DNA of 64,000 nt from Jannaschia seohaensis (lineage in GTDB: Bacteria > Pseudomonadota > Alphaproteobacteria > Rhodobacterales > Rhodobacteraceae). The translations under genes were made by a program, and so were the position numbers. The stretch lies in the NCBI RefSeq assembly GCF_900116765.1, contig NZ_UETC01000005.1:186001-250000 (forward strand). Direction: 5' to 3'. How positions within the stretch are numbered: the first letter of the stretch is position 1; every line of letters begins with the position of its first letter. Of the stretch, positions 8,696 through 17,360 are shown piece by piece. The notes under the pieces were generated by a model. That model had not been told where the DNA came from. It saw nothing but the letters and a program-made list of their open reading frames with translations, and did not search any database.

Positions 8696-9532
8696 GTGGG
8701 CGCGGTCGCCCCGGGGGCGCCGCGTCTGGCGGCGCGCACGTGGCTCGGTCTCGCGCGCGGCGTGGGGCTGGCGACGGCGCTGGTGGCCGGTGCCGCGGAA
8801 GCCTGCCGCCAGGCGCCGGAGGCGGCGGCCGTGCCCGGCTCGCTGATCCAGGCCCCGGGCGACGACCCCGCCGCGATCCACTCGGCCTGGTATGAGGGCT
8901 TGAGCGACGTCTACGCCCACGGCGTGCTCGGCGACGCGCTGGAACCGACGCGCCTTCACGCCCTGAGCGCCGAAAGCTCGGCCGCCTGCGGGATGGCGGT
9001 CGAGGCGGGCGCGGGCTTTGTCTTCGAGGATATCGCCCCGCGTCTGGCCGATGTGGATGGCGACGGAAGGCCCGAGGTGATCGCGGTGCGCAGCCGCTTC
9101 GACGCGGGCGCGCAGCTGATCGTCTACGCCGCGCGGGACGGCGCGCTGATCCCGCTGGCCACCACACCCCATATCGGCCAGCGCAACCGCTGGCTGGCCC
9201 CGGCGGCGGCGGCTGATCTGGACGGCGACGGCGCTGTCGAGATCGCCTATGTCGACCGCCCGCACTTGGCCCGGACCCTGCGCGTCTGGCGCTATGGCGC
9301 GGGCGCGCTCCGCGAGGTCGGGAGCCTGCCCGGCGTGACCAACCACCGCATCGGCGAGCCGGTCATCTCGGGCGGGCTGCGGGTCTGCGGGGCGGGGCCG
9401 GAGATCGTCCTCGCCTCCGCCGACTGGTCGCGCCTCCTGGCGGTCCGCTTCGACGGGAACCGCTTCGCCACGGCCGATCTGGGCCCCTGGTCGGCCGCCG
9501 CCGCGCGGGAGGCTTTGTCATGCGCGCGCTAA
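8696..9532 (+). CDS. Secreted VCBS/FG-GAP repeat protein
   Basis: A 278-residue protein from a GTG three bases after the ferredoxin stop. The N-terminus holds a hydrophobic stretch (GLARGVGLATALVAGAAEA) consistent with a signal peptide. Two clear FG-GAP/VCBS calcium-binding loops are visible, DVDGDGRPEVIAV and DLDGDGAVEIAYV, followed by a weaker third blade. Such repeats form beta-propeller blades in secreted or periplasmic proteins. Specific function unknown. Its last 13 bases overlap the next gene, another exported protein, suggesting a shared pathway. Confidence 0.7.
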   Translation: MGAVAPGAPRLAARTWLGLARGVGLATALVAGAAEACRQAPEAAAVPGSLIQAPGDDPAAIHSAWYEGLSDVYAHGVLGDALEPTRLHALSAESSAACGMAVEAGAGFVFEDIAPRLADVDGDGRPEVIAVRSRFDAGAQLIVYAARDGALIPLATTPHIGQRNRWLAPAAAADLDGDGAVEIAYVDRPHLARTLRVWRYGAGALREVGSLPGVTNHRIGEPVISGGLRVCGAGPEIVLASADWSRLLAVRFDGNRFATADLGPWSAAAAREALSCAR

Positions 9533-9915
9533 CCCTGGCCCTGATGTTGCTCGCCGCCCCCGCCCTGGCGGAGGAGACGCCGCTGAGCCCGGACGAACTG
9601 CTCGACCTGCTGGTCGGAACCACGGCCGTCTTCACCTCCGAGCCCGGCGGGGCGCGGGTGGGGATCGAGTATTTCCCCTCTCGCACGCGCAGCTTCTGGC
9701 AGCGGACCGGCGGGCGCTGCGTCAACGGCGATATGACGATCGAGGATGAGTTCCTTTGCTTTCGCTACGAGGACCAGCCGGACGTCGCCCATTGCTGGGC
9801 GCCCTTTACCGAGGATGGCGGGCTCTTCGTGCGCTCGGCGCAGTCGGGGCAGGTTCAGCGGGTCCGTCCGGCTGGGGGGGTGCCCTTCGATTGCGTCGAC
9901 GGCCTGACCTCCTGA
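9520..9915 (+). CDS. Small exported protein of unknown function
   Basis: 131 residues with a clean signal peptide (MRALTLALMLLAAPALA, cleavage before EETP). The mature part has four cysteines (in GGRCVNG, EFLCFRY, AHCWAPF and PFDCVDG) that could form two disulfides in the periplasm, and several aromatic residues. I do not recognise a family. It overlaps the end of the VCBS-repeat gene, so the two are probably co-translated and might interact. glpK follows after 170 bases. Confidence 0.7.
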   Translation: MRALTLALMLLAAPALAEETPLSPDELLDLLVGTTAVFTSEPGGARVGIEYFPSRTRSFWQRTGGRCVNGDMTIEDEFLCFRYEDQPDVAHCWAPFTEDGGLFVRSAQSGQVQRVRPAGGVPFDCVDGLTS

Positions 9916-10085
9916 GACGGGCGCGCGGGCTTCACCGGGCTGTGGCTTCGCATCGCCGCGCGGCCGACGCCGCCGGCCACGCGGTCATCTGTCCGGCCGC
10001 GCCGTAAAGGGGGGCGGCCTCCGCGCCACATGCTTGCGACGGGCCGCGCCTTCGGCCAAAACCGGAGCGGACCAGGGAGGCCCAG

Positions 10086-11570
10086 ATGACACACATTCTC
10101 GCCATCGACCAAGGCACCACGTCCAGCCGCGCGATCCTCTTCGACGGCGCTATGAAGATCGTCGGAACCGCGCAGCAGGAGTTTCCCCAGCACTTTCCCG
10201 ATAGTGGCTGGGTCGAGCATGACGTGGCCGATATCTGGCGCACGGTCGAGGAGACCTGCCGCAAGGTGGTCGCCGACAAGGGGCTGACCGCCGCGGATAT
10301 CGCGGGGATCGGCATCACCAACCAGCGCGAGACGACCCTCGTCTGGGACCGCAAGACCGGCGATCCGATCCACCGGGCCATCGTCTGGCAGGACCGGCGC
10401 ACGGCCCGGTTCTGCGAGGGGCTCAAGGCCGAGGGGCATGAGGCCATGGTGACCGAGCGGACGGGCCTGCTGCTCGATCCGTATTTCTCGGGCACCAAGC
10501 TCAATTGGCTGCTCGAAAATGTCGATGGCGCGCGCGCCCGGGCCGAGGCGGGCGAGCTGCTCTTCGGGACCGTCGACAGCTATATCATCTGGAAGCTCAC
10601 CGGCGGCGCGGTCCACGCGACGGATGCCACGAATGCCTGCCGCACGATGCTCTACAACATCCACGAAGGGCGCTGGGATCCGGAGGTCTGCAAGCTGCTC
10701 GGCGTGCCGATGGGGATGCTGCCCGAAGTGCGCGACTCCGCGGCCGAGTTCGGGACGACCGATCTGCTCGGCGGAGCGGTGCCGATCCTGGGCGTGGCCG
10801 GCGATCAGCAGGCGGCGACGGTGGGGCAGGCCTGCTTCGGCAAGGGGATGCTGAAATCGACCTATGGGACCGGCTGCTTCGCCTTGCTCAATGTGGGCGA
10901 CGCGCCGGTGGCTTCGACCCACCGGCTGCTCAGCACCGTGGCCTATCAGCTCGACGGCAAGCCCACATACGCGCTAGAGGGTTCGATCTTCGTCGCGGGC
11001 GCGGTGGTGCAGTGGCTGCGCGACGGGCTGGGCATCATCGGCAAGGCGGCGGATACCGGGCCGCTGGCCGAAAAGGCGGATCCGCAGCAGCGCCTCTATC
11101 TCGTTCCGGCCTTCACCGGGCTTGGCGCGCCCTATTGGGACGCGGATGCGCGGGGGGCGATCTATGGGCTGACCCGCGGCTCCGGCCCGGCGGAATTCGC
11201 GCGCGCGGCGCTCGAATCGGTCGGCTACCAGACCCGCGACCTGCTGGAGGCGATGGCCCTCGATGTCGGAGGCCTGGGCGAGACGGTCTTGCGCGTCGAT
11301 GGCGGGATGAGCGCGTCGGACTGGTCGATGCAGTTCCTGTCCGATGTCCTGGGTGCGCCGGTGGACAGGCCGGCGGTATTGGAGACGACGGCGTTGGGTG
11401 CGGCGTGGCTGGCGGGCATGAAGGCTGGCGTCTACCCGGACCAGGACGGCTTTGCCCGGCAATGGGAACTGGAGCGGCGCTTCGAACCGACGATGAGCGA
11501 GGAGGAGCGCACCGCCCGCTATGGCGGCTGGCGCGACGCGGTGCGGCGGACATTGACCCAGCGCGACTAG
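10086..11570 (+). CDS. glpK: Glycerol kinase
   Basis: A 494-residue FGGY-family kinase converting glycerol and ATP to glycerol 3-phosphate. The N-terminal ATPase motif [13 protein letters not shown], the glycerol-contacting NQRETT, and the GTGCFALLN and [11 protein letters not shown] segments are all characteristic. Full family length. RBS-like GGGAGG lies about six bases before the ATG. No glpF, glpD or glpR is adjacent, so it is separated from the rest of the glycerol regulon here. A short exported protein gene starts three bases after its stop. Confidence 0.95.
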   Translation: MTHILAIDQGTTSSRAILFDGAMKIVGTAQQEFPQHFPDSGWVEHDVADIWRTVEETCRKVVADKGLTAADIAGIGITNQRETTLVWDRKTGDPIHRAIVWQDRRTARFCEGLKAEGHEAMVTERTGLLLDPYFSGTKLNWLLENVDGARARAEAGELLFGTVDSYIIWKLTGGAVHATDATNACRTMLYNIHEGRWDPEVCKLLGVPMGMLPEVRDSAAEFGTTDLLGGAVPILGVAGDQQAATVGQACFGKGMLKSTYGTGCFALLNVGDAPVASTHRLLSTVAYQLDGKPTYALEGSIFVAGAVVQWLRDGLGIIGKAADTGPLAEKADPQQRLYLVPAFTGLGAPYWDADARGAIYGLTRGSGPAEFARAALESVGYQTRDLLEAMALDVGGLGETVLRVDGGMSASDWSMQFLSDVLGAPVDRPAVLETTALGAAWLAGMKAGVYPDQDGFARQWELERRFEPTMSEEERTARYGGWRDAVRRTLTQRD

Positions 11571-11573
11571 GCG

Positions 11574-12476
11574 ATGGGCCGGGTGGCGCGGCTCGCGCTT
11601 CTTCTCCTGGCGTTGTCCGGGCCGGCCTGGGCCGAGGCCTGCCCGGACTTCTTCCGCTTCGTCGAGTTCGGGCAGGACGGCGCCGACGGCGCGCTCCTCT
11701 CGGGCGGCACCGTCTTGCGGGGCATCGATGCCGATGGGGAGCCGATCCTGCTTGCCGGGGAGACGGTCTGCCGCGCGGCCCGGAACCTGCGCATCGACGG
11801 AAGAGGGCTCTCGATCCCGATCGTCTCAGACGTGGCCTTCGATCCCGAGCGTCTGCCCCTTGAGGTCGAGGCGCTGCGGCTTTCGGCCCATGACGACCTA
11901 GCCGCCTTGACCGAGCGCGCGGCCTCCGCGCATCGCGCGGCTCTCGGCGCGGCGGCGCCCGTCACCGGATCGGAGTTCCTCTGCGTGGCCGGGGCGGACG
12001 GCGCGAGCTGCCAGCTTGCCGCGCCTTTCCGCCCCGATCTTCCGTTGGTGGTCTATTGCAGCGCGCGCGCCTGCACCCTGCCGGCAATGGGGTTCGACGA
12101 CCGGGTCGCCGTCTCCGCCCGCTGGCGGCGCGACGCGGCCACGCTCGATGCGCTCGGCCCCGAGATACGCGCCAAGATCGCCGAGCTGGGCGCCTTTTTG
12201 GACGCGCATTCGAGCCGCGTGGCGTGGTCGCGGCGACCGCGCCCTCAGGGGCGCTTGGAGGAGATCAGGCGCCCGGGCAGATCGTCGATGGAGGCCGCTC
12301 CGATCTGCGTCATGTTCGAGATCATGTCGGATTTCAGGATGTGGACGAGGTGGTCCACACCTTTGCGCCCGAACGCGGCCAGGGCGAAATACCAGGCCTT
12401 GCCCAGGAAAACGAAATCCGCGCCCAGCGCCAAGGCTCGGAGGATGTCGAGCCCGCCCTGCACGCCCGAGCAGTAA
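11574..12476 (+). CDS. Exported protein of unknown function; 3' end runs into the convergent gene
   Basis: 300 residues as an open frame. A signal peptide is clear (LALLLLALSGPAWA, then EACPDFF). The body to about residue 215 looks like a real periplasmic protein with five or six cysteines (ACPDFF, VCRAAR, FLCVAG, SCQLA, YCSARAC). The last 75-80 residues are antisense to the 3' end of the hydroxy-acid dehydrogenase gene (stop at 12245) and are Arg/Pro/Ser-rich, unlike the rest. Either the native stop has been lost or the sequence has an indel near 12220-12245. Family unknown. Confidence 0.6.
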   Translation: MGRVARLALLLLALSGPAWAEACPDFFRFVEFGQDGADGALLSGGTVLRGIDADGEPILLAGETVCRAARNLRIDGRGLSIPIVSDVAFDPERLPLEVEALRLSAHDDLAALTERAASAHRAALGAAAPVTGSEFLCVAGADGASCQLAAPFRPDLPLVVYCSARACTLPAMGFDDRVAVSARWRRDAATLDALGPEIRAKIAELGAFLDAHSSRVAWSRRPRPQGRLEEIRRPGRSSMEAAPICVMFEIMSDFRMWTRWSTPLRPNAARAKYQALPRKTKSAPSAKARRMSSPPCTPEQ

Positions 12477-13396
12477 TAGACCGGCACCCGGCCGCCCACG
12501 GCCTCGATGACGGGGGGCAGGCAGTCGATGGCGGCGGGGCCGCCCTCAAACTGGCGGCCGGAATGGTTGGAGACCCAGATCGCGTCCACGCCCATCTCGA
12601 TGAGGCGCGTGGCGTCCTGCGGCTCCGCCACGCCCTTGACGATCAGCGGACCGTCCCATTCCTCGCGGATCGCTTTGATATAGGCGTCGTCCGGAAAGCC
12701 GCGGATCAAGCGGCCGGCATGGACGAAGGCGTCCTTGCCCTTGGCCTGGGGGCCGTAGCTGTTGGGGAACTTCATCGTCGGCTGGCCATGCTTGGCGATG
12801 CCCAGCGCCCAGGCGGGGCGGGCCGCGATGGAGGCGATGATCTTGGGCGTCATCACCGGCGGCATGGAGACATGGGCGCGGCGCTGCCGCTCCCGGCGGC
12901 TTTCGCCGGGCACGTCGACGGTAACGACCAGCACGCGCCAGCCCGCCTCCTTGATGCGGCGGAGCATGTCGCGCCGGATCTCCGGGTCGCGGACGGGATA
13001 GTGCTGGAACCAGCCCATCTCGCCCGCGAGACCGCCAGTGTCTTCGGGAGTCGCGGCGGCGACCGTCGACTGGCCGTAGGGGATGCGGTGATCGGCGGCG
13101 GCGCGGGCGAGGATCCGCTCCGCGTCGGGCCAGAGCAGGCCGGCCATGCCCACCGGGGCGACGCCGAAGGGCACGCTGTGCTCAACCCCCAGGGTCGTGC
13201 GGCGCAGGTCCGGGGTGAAGTCGCCGCGCAGGATGGCGGGCATGAACTGCACCGCGTCCATCCGCTCCCGGTTGCGGGTGACGCCCTTTTCGGTACCGGT
13301 GCCGCTGTCGAGATACTCGAAGGCGAAATGCGGCATGCGGGACTTGGCCTTGCGGCGCAGGTCGGACAGGGCGGGGTGGGTGACGTCGAGATCCAT
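12245..13396 (-). CDS. FMN-dependent alpha-hydroxy-acid dehydrogenase (lactate dehydrogenase LldD-like)
   Basis: A 383-residue flavoprotein of the glycolate oxidase/L-lactate dehydrogenase family, oxidising an L-2-hydroxy acid to the 2-oxo acid. Visible marks are the N-terminal FAFEYLDSG (substrate Tyr), the TVDVPGESRRERQ phosphate/FMN segment, VKGV for the FMN-contacting Lys and the catalytic SNHSGRQ. The frame is open 22 codons further, but family members start at about MDLDVTHPALSDLR; the longer version would begin inside an intergenic repeat. The exact substrate is not decidable. It lies downstream of a quinone oxidoreductase on the same strand. Confidence 0.85.
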   Translation of the reverse strand: MDLDVTHPALSDLRRKAKSRMPHFAFEYLDSGTGTEKGVTRNRERMDAVQFMPAILRGDFTPDLRRTTLGVEHSVPFGVAPVGMAGLLWPDAERILARAAADHRIPYGQSTVAAATPEDTGGLAGEMGWFQHYPVRDPEIRRDMLRRIKEAGWRVLVVTVDVPGESRRERQRRAHVSMPPVMTPKIIASIAARPAWALGIAKHGQPTMKFPNSYGPQAKGKDAFVHAGRLIRGFPDDAYIKAIREEWDGPLIVKGVAEPQDATRLIEMGVDAIWVSNHSGRQFEGGPAAIDCLPPVIEAVGGRVPVYYCSGVQGGLDILRALALGADFVFLGKAWYFALAAFGRKGVDHLVHILKSDMISNMTQIGAASIDDLPGRLISSKRP

Positions 13397-13420
13397 CTTC
13401 AGGGCCTTCGCTTGCGGGGC

Positions 13421-13472
13421 GCGCCGGGGGACCAGCCCCCCGGACCCCCCGGGATATTTCAACAGGGAAGAA
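13421..13472. repeat. C-rich intergenic hairpin repeat, copy 1
   Basis: Between the quinone oxidoreductase stop and the hydroxy-acid dehydrogenase start. It holds a GGGGG/CCCCC hairpin, then a CCCCCC run, then a GGGATATTTCAACAGGGAAG-like tail. The same architecture, including a related tail, recurs at 28751-28817. I recall such elements as widespread between genes in Rhodobacteraceae. Confidence 0.6.
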
Positions 13473-13477
13473 AGGGC

Positions 13478-14458
13478 CTAGCGGACCTTCAACGTGATCT
13501 TGCCGATATGGTCGCCGGCCTCCATCCGGGCATGGGCCGCGGCGGCTTCGGCCAGGGGGAATGTCTGGTCCATGACCGGCGCGATGGTGCCCGCGTCGAG
13601 CAGCGGCCAGACCTCGGCGCGTAGGCGCGCGGCGATGCGGGCCTTGGCGAGGTCGGATTGCGGACGCAGGGTCGAGCCGGTGATCGTCAGGCGCCGCACC
13701 ATCAGCGGGGCGAAGTTCACGGCGACCTTGGGCCCTTGCAGGAACGCGATCTGCACGAGGCGCCCGTCTTCGGCCAGGGCCTTGAGGTTGCGGGGCAGGT
13801 AGTCGCCGCCGACCATGTCGAGGATCACGTCGGCGCCGCCTTCGCCCTGCATCCAGGGGACGAAATCGGCCTCGCGGTAGTTCAGCGCCTCCGCGCCAAG
13901 GTCGCGGCAGGTGGCGACCTTCTCCTCCGACCCGGCGGTGGCGAAGACGCGGGCGCCGCGGGCGCGGGCGAGTTGGATCGCCGTCGTGCCGATGCCGCTG
14001 GTCCCGCCATGGACGAGGAAGCGCTCTCCGGCCTTCAGCCCGGCGCGGTCGAACACGTTGGTCCAGACGGTGAAGAAGGTCTCGCAGAGCGCCGCGGCCT
14101 GGGCCATGGACAAGCCCTTGGGGATCGGCAGGGCATGGTCGGCGGGGGTGACGGCGTATTCTGCATAGCCACCGCCGGGGAGCAGGGCGCAGACCGCGTC
14201 ACCGACCGCCCAGCGGCTGACGCCCGGACCGATGGCGGCGACTGTGCCCGCGGCCTCCAGGCCGGGCAGGTCCGACGCGCCGGGCGGCGGGTCGTAGGCC
14301 CCCGCGCGTTGCAGCGCGTCGGGACGGTTCACGCCCGCATGGTCGATGGCGATCAGGATATGGCCGGGGCCGGGCACCGGCACCGGGCGCGTGGTGGGGA
14401 CGAGAGCCTCCGGCCCCCCGGGGGTGGCGATCTCGATGGCCTGCATGCTGTCGGACAC
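13478..14458 (-). CDS. Zinc-free quinone oxidoreductase (MDR/Qor family, PIG3-like)
   Basis: A 326-residue medium-chain dehydrogenase/reductase. The N-terminal GroES-like domain has AGVNRPDALQRAGAYDPPPG, which lacks the zinc ligands of alcohol dehydrogenases. The Rossmann motif GGTSGIGTTAIQLA and AGSEEK suggest NADPH binding. It probably reduces quinones or related carbonyls. The GTG at 14458 is chosen because AGGGAGGG lies six bases upstream; the next ATG is four codons in. It is downstream of the COQ9 gene on the same strand, after about 300 bases. Confidence 0.85.
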   Translation of the reverse strand: MSDSMQAIEIATPGGPEALVPTTRPVPVPGPGHILIAIDHAGVNRPDALQRAGAYDPPPGASDLPGLEAAGTVAAIGPGVSRWAVGDAVCALLPGGGYAEYAVTPADHALPIPKGLSMAQAAALCETFFTVWTNVFDRAGLKAGERFLVHGGTSGIGTTAIQLARARGARVFATAGSEEKVATCRDLGAEALNYREADFVPWMQGEGGADVILDMVGGDYLPRNLKALAEDGRLVQIAFLQGPKVAVNFAPLMVRRLTITGSTLRPQSDLAKARIAARLRAEVWPLLDAGTIAPVMDQTFPLAEAAAAHARMEAGDHIGKITLKVR

Positions 14459-14754
14459 TCCGAACCCTCCCTGTCGGTCGCGCCGGAGTTTAGGCGGCGC
14501 GGACGGGGAGGGCCAGAGGCCGGGTCCGGTCTGGGGTGCCGTTCGGGCGCGAGAATGCGGCTTGGGGGCGCGGGGTCGTGTCGCTTCGCGTTCTTCCGTC
14601 CGTCCCAAGCGTTGAGCGGGATGGCGACGGGCATTGCCGGTTGGCGGGCATCTTGGGGCTGCCGCGCGGCGTGGTACCCACCAACCGCTCGACATCACGA
14701 TCGGACCGCCGCGCCGCGACCCACCTGCCTGACCGAGCCGGTCTTGACCTGGGC
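14459..14754. other. Intergenic spacer upstream of the quinone oxidoreductase
   Basis: About 296 bases between the COQ9 stop and the oxidoreductase start, both on the minus strand. It should carry the oxidoreductase promoter. Open frames here are low-complexity Arg/Pro translations. No repeat or clear terminator found. Confidence 0.4.
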
Positions 14755-15438
14755 TTATCCCCGCGGACCCCAATAGCCCGGCAGATCGATCGGCGGACCG
14801 GAGGGCTTGCGGATGCGCGAAAGCACCATGTTCGGCCCGGCCATCAGCCGCGACAGAACCGGCGACTTGTTGATTCGCGCCTTCACCTTTTCGAAGCGCA
14901 TCACGTCCTCGATCCGGCGGTCGAGGAAGGCCCAGGTCTCGCGGTGCTCCTCGGACTGATCGCCCAGCCAGTAGAGCACGGTCGAGGAATAGACGCCCGA
15001 CAGGATCGCCCGCTTGGAATACCAGTTCACGTCCTCGGATGTGTCGCCCAGAATCGTCCAGATCGCATCCGCCGTCCCCCAAAGAGCGCGCGTCCCATCG
15101 GCCGCGTGGATCGGCAGCGCAAAGAGCGTCATGCCCCGGCGCACCGCTTCCCGGTTCTCGTCGGCCAGCACGATGCGGGTCCGCACGGCATGGGCGACCC
15201 GGTCGCGGTAGCGCAGGCCGGCCAGATCCTCGGCGCCCAACTGCTCTCCCATGCGCGCATCGTCGCGGCGGTGAAAGGCGAGTGCCAGATCGACGGCGCC
15301 GCGCGGAAAGGCAGCTCGCGCTTCGGCGGGCGGGATGCCCGTATCGGCGATGGCGGCTCGGAAAGCAGTCTCCGACCAGCCGTCGAAGGGCACATGCATG
15401 AGCGCGGCGTCGATCAGGCGGTTTTTCAGGTCAGTCAT
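14755..15438 (-). CDS. COQ9 family protein (ubiquinone biosynthesis lipid-binding factor)
   Basis: A 227-residue TetR-fold-like protein. COQ9 binds polyprenylated quinone intermediates and supports COQ7-type hydroxylation. The N-terminal half has the helix pattern LIDAALMHVPFDGWSETAFRAA, and the C-terminal half the conserved DVNWYSKRAILSGVYSSTVLYWLGD, which is diagnostic of the family. The ATG at 15438 is preserved by GGAGG six bases upstream; an ATG nine codons earlier has no such site. rpsU is divergent, so 15439-15642 holds two promoters. Confidence 0.9.
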   Translation of the reverse strand: MTDLKNRLIDAALMHVPFDGWSETAFRAAIADTGIPPAEARAAFPRGAVDLALAFHRRDDARMGEQLGAEDLAGLRYRDRVAHAVRTRIVLADENREAVRRGMTLFALPIHAADGTRALWGTADAIWTILGDTSEDVNWYSKRAILSGVYSSTVLYWLGDQSEEHRETWAFLDRRIEDVMRFEKVKARINKSPVLSRLMAGPNMVLSRIRKPSGPPIDLPGYWGPRG

Positions 15439-15642
15439 TGCGGTCCTCCGGTCTGTCTCCCGCACGGAACCTATCTATCGGTAAAGGCGCATCGCAAAGG
15501 CCCCGAGACGGCGATGCCCGATGGCCCCCGATTTGCGAACTCCGCGCGCGGGCCACTGGACAACCTAGGGGCGCGCGGCTATCAGGCCAACTCCTGCACG
15601 GACCGATCCGACACTCTTACTTAGAAAGGTGGTGAAAACCAC

Positions 15643-15849
15643 ATGCAGGTCAGCGTTCGCGACAACAACGTCGATCAGGCCCTCCGGGCTCTGAAGAAGA
15701 AGTTGCAGCGGGAGGGTGTGTTCCGCGAAATGAAGCTCAAGCAGCATTTCGAGAAGCCCTCCGAGAAGAAGGCGCGCCAGAAGGCCGAGGCCATTCGCCG
15801 CGCCCGCAAGCTCGCTCGCAAGAAGGCCCAGCGCGAAGGGATGATGTAA
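15643..15849 (+). CDS. rpsU: 30S ribosomal protein S21
   Basis: A 68-residue basic protein with the S21 signature: [29 protein letters not shown] then an Arg/Lys-rich tail. In Alphaproteobacteria it stands alone rather than with dnaG-rpoD, as here. The RBS AAAGGTGG is close to the ATG. It ends in a strong intrinsic terminator, so it is monocistronic. Confidence 0.95.
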   Translation: MQVSVRDNNVDQALRALKKKLQREGVFREMKLKQHFEKPSEKKARQKAEAIRRARKLARKKAQREGMM

Positions 15850-15875
15850 GTCACCCCGGTCCTGGACCGAGACGA

Positions 15876-15907
15876 CCCCCTGGCGCCCGCCGGCGCCGGG
15901 GGGTTTT
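15876..15907 (+). terminator. Terminator after rpsU
   Basis: CCCCC-T-GGCGCC paired with GGCGCC-GGGGGG around a short CGCC loop, followed by TTTT, 26 bases after the rpsU stop. Confidence 0.85.
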
Positions 15908-16291
15908 CGTTTGAGGGGGGGGGCGCGGCATTTTTCGGGCCAGCCCCAACGCCATCGCTCTCAACGCCGCGCTGACCCTTTGCCCGGGGTGTCAACGCAT
16001 GGCCGCGCACCGCGCCGGTGAAGGTGCGGCAATGACGGACGGAGATAGGGGCGAGATCATCGCCGCGCCCGCGCCCTCCAGCGCGCGGGCGGCCATCGGG
16101 ATGGGCAGTACAGGGCCATGGCGCTGAGGAAGCACGATGCCGATCCGTCAAAAGGTTTCTCTTGGAACAGAGGTTTTGCGTATAGCGTTCCGCCTCGCAG
16201 AACGAGCGGCCCAGCGGCAGGAGCTAGTCGTGGGCGATCCATTGCGTGCCGGTCGGACTGGCGCCGAGCGGACAAGCAGCGCGCCAGGGGC
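15908..16291. other. Non-coding gap between rpsU and a convergent lipoprotein gene
   Basis: No credible gene. A patch at about 16150-16205 is visibly AT-richer than its surroundings and contains CGTTC-N9-GAACG (16186-16204) next to a TATAGC box, which looks regulatory. However, no plus-strand gene follows. A short plus-strand frame starting at 16137 has a plausible first 40 residues but then runs antisense through the lipoprotein gene. Confidence 0.4.
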
Positions 16292-16918
16292 CTATCCGCC
16301 CGCGCGCTCGAAGCCGGCGTCGGTGACGCGCGTGACCCGGGGCCGCTCGGGCGAATGCGCGTCTACCGTGTCGTCGAAGATCTTGTGCTCGGACACGCCG
16401 GGCACGCTGGCGAAATCGCGCATGATCCGATCCGGAAACCAGCTTTGCCCGACCGAGGTAAAGCCGAGTTTCCGCAGCATCCCCGAGACGGTGATCCCGC
16501 ACATCGCCTTGCCTGCCGGGCCGTGCGCCTTGACCAGGGCCAATGCCTGCTCCGCCGTCTCGGGCGAAACGACCACCTGCTGGACGACCATGTGGTAGGT
16601 CGGGCGGGCGTGGTAGTCGGTGTAGAATTCCAGCATCGTCGGGGTGATGCCGAAGAGGACGTCGCCCCGTTCCGGCGCAGTCGGATGGCGCCATGTGCCG
16701 GCCGGGTCGAAAATCACCCGCTGGCTTCCGGAGACCATAAGCGCCGAGTGCCCGCCCGCCCCCGAGCGGTTGTTGATCGCCGTCATCAGCGTCAGCGTGG
16801 GCGGGCCCGGCTCGGCCCAGGCCCGGGCCTGGACCTCTTCCATGGGCGCATAGATGGCCTCGGCACCGCAACCTGCCAGGAGCGGCAGAGCCAGGGCCAG
16901 GGCCAGCGCGCGGATCAC
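16292..16918 (-). CDS. Lipoprotein, possible permuted NlpC/P60 (papain-like) enzyme
   Basis: 208 residues from a GTG start. The signal peptide ends in lipobox LLAGC, so the protein is probably lipidated. The body carries GAGGHSALMV with a following IFDPAGTW strand, and later AMCGITVSGMLRKLGF. A His in a glycine-rich strand before a Cys at a helix start is the order found in circularly permuted NlpC/P60 (YiiX/LRAT-like) hydrolases. This is inference; I do not recognise the exact family. The COX subunit IV gene ends five bases upstream. Confidence 0.65.
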   Translation of the reverse strand: MIRALALALALPLLAGCGAEAIYAPMEEVQARAWAEPGPPTLTLMTAINNRSGAGGHSALMVSGSQRVIFDPAGTWRHPTAPERGDVLFGITPTMLEFYTDYHARPTYHMVVQQVVVSPETAEQALALVKAHGPAGKAMCGITVSGMLRKLGFTSVGQSWFPDRIMRDFASVPGVSEHKIFDDTVDAHSPERPRVTRVTDAGFERAGG

Positions 16919-16922
16919 GGTG

Positions 16923-17060
16923 TCAGGTCCGGAAGATCGCCAGGAAGACGAGAACGGCGATGATGACGATCACCGTCCATTTGGTCACCTGCACGAAGCC
17001 CGCGAAGGTCTTTTCCTGCTGGGTGATATCCATGCTGCCGTGCTTGTGCTCGTCGGCCAT
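16923..17060 (-). CDS. aa3-type cytochrome c oxidase subunit IV (45 residues)
   Basis: A micro-gene of 45 codons: [20 protein letters not shown], then GFVQVTKW and a single hydrophobic helix ([15 protein letters not shown]). The pattern [12 protein letters not shown]-x-K-W is the bacterial aa3 oxidase subunit IV family (COX4_pro_2). In Paracoccus this one-helix subunit packs against the oxidase core and is dispensable for activity. A GAGG lies about eight bases before the ATG. It is followed closely by the lipoprotein gene. The rest of the oxidase is not in this window, which is usual for this subunit. Confidence 0.9.
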   Translation of the reverse strand: MADEHKHGSMDITQQEKTFAGFVQVTKWTVIVIIAVLVFLAIFRT

Positions 17061-17360
17061 TGGGGTCGCCTCGGTCGTCTGGTTGAATCGCTGGCTCAAT
17101 AGCGTGGCCTGCCGAGTATGTCACGCGGTCGCGGGTGCGTCACCGCGCCCTAAAGCCTCCGATGGGGCGGAAAGGGCGCGCAGCTCGGCGCCGTCACGGG
17201 AACAGGCCGTGAGGGAGCGTGCATCGCGGCGGCCCGATCCGCATGCGTCCAGCCCCGGGAGGCCCCCGACAGGCGCGATCCGGATGGGGCGCGCCCAGAT
17301 CGCTTGGGGCGGGTCTGTGGCGTGCGAAGTCCTGCGGGGCCGACGGCCGCAAGGGCGTGC
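17061..17360. other. 300-base spacer without a gene
   Basis: Lies between the antiporter stop (17361) and COX subunit IV start (17060), both on the minus strand, so it should carry the subunit IV promoter. Open frames here are compositional. No hairpin with a T run was found for the antiporter. Confidence 0.4.

Noticed and set aside
12056-13624. 522-codon plus-strand open frame across the hydroxy-acid dehydrogenase
   Set aside because: Antisense to a conserved FMN enzyme; no domain recognised; low-complexity translation.
16137-16598. Possible 153-residue plus-strand gene
   Set aside because: First 40 residues look plausible, but the rest is antisense to the lipoprotein and no RBS is present.
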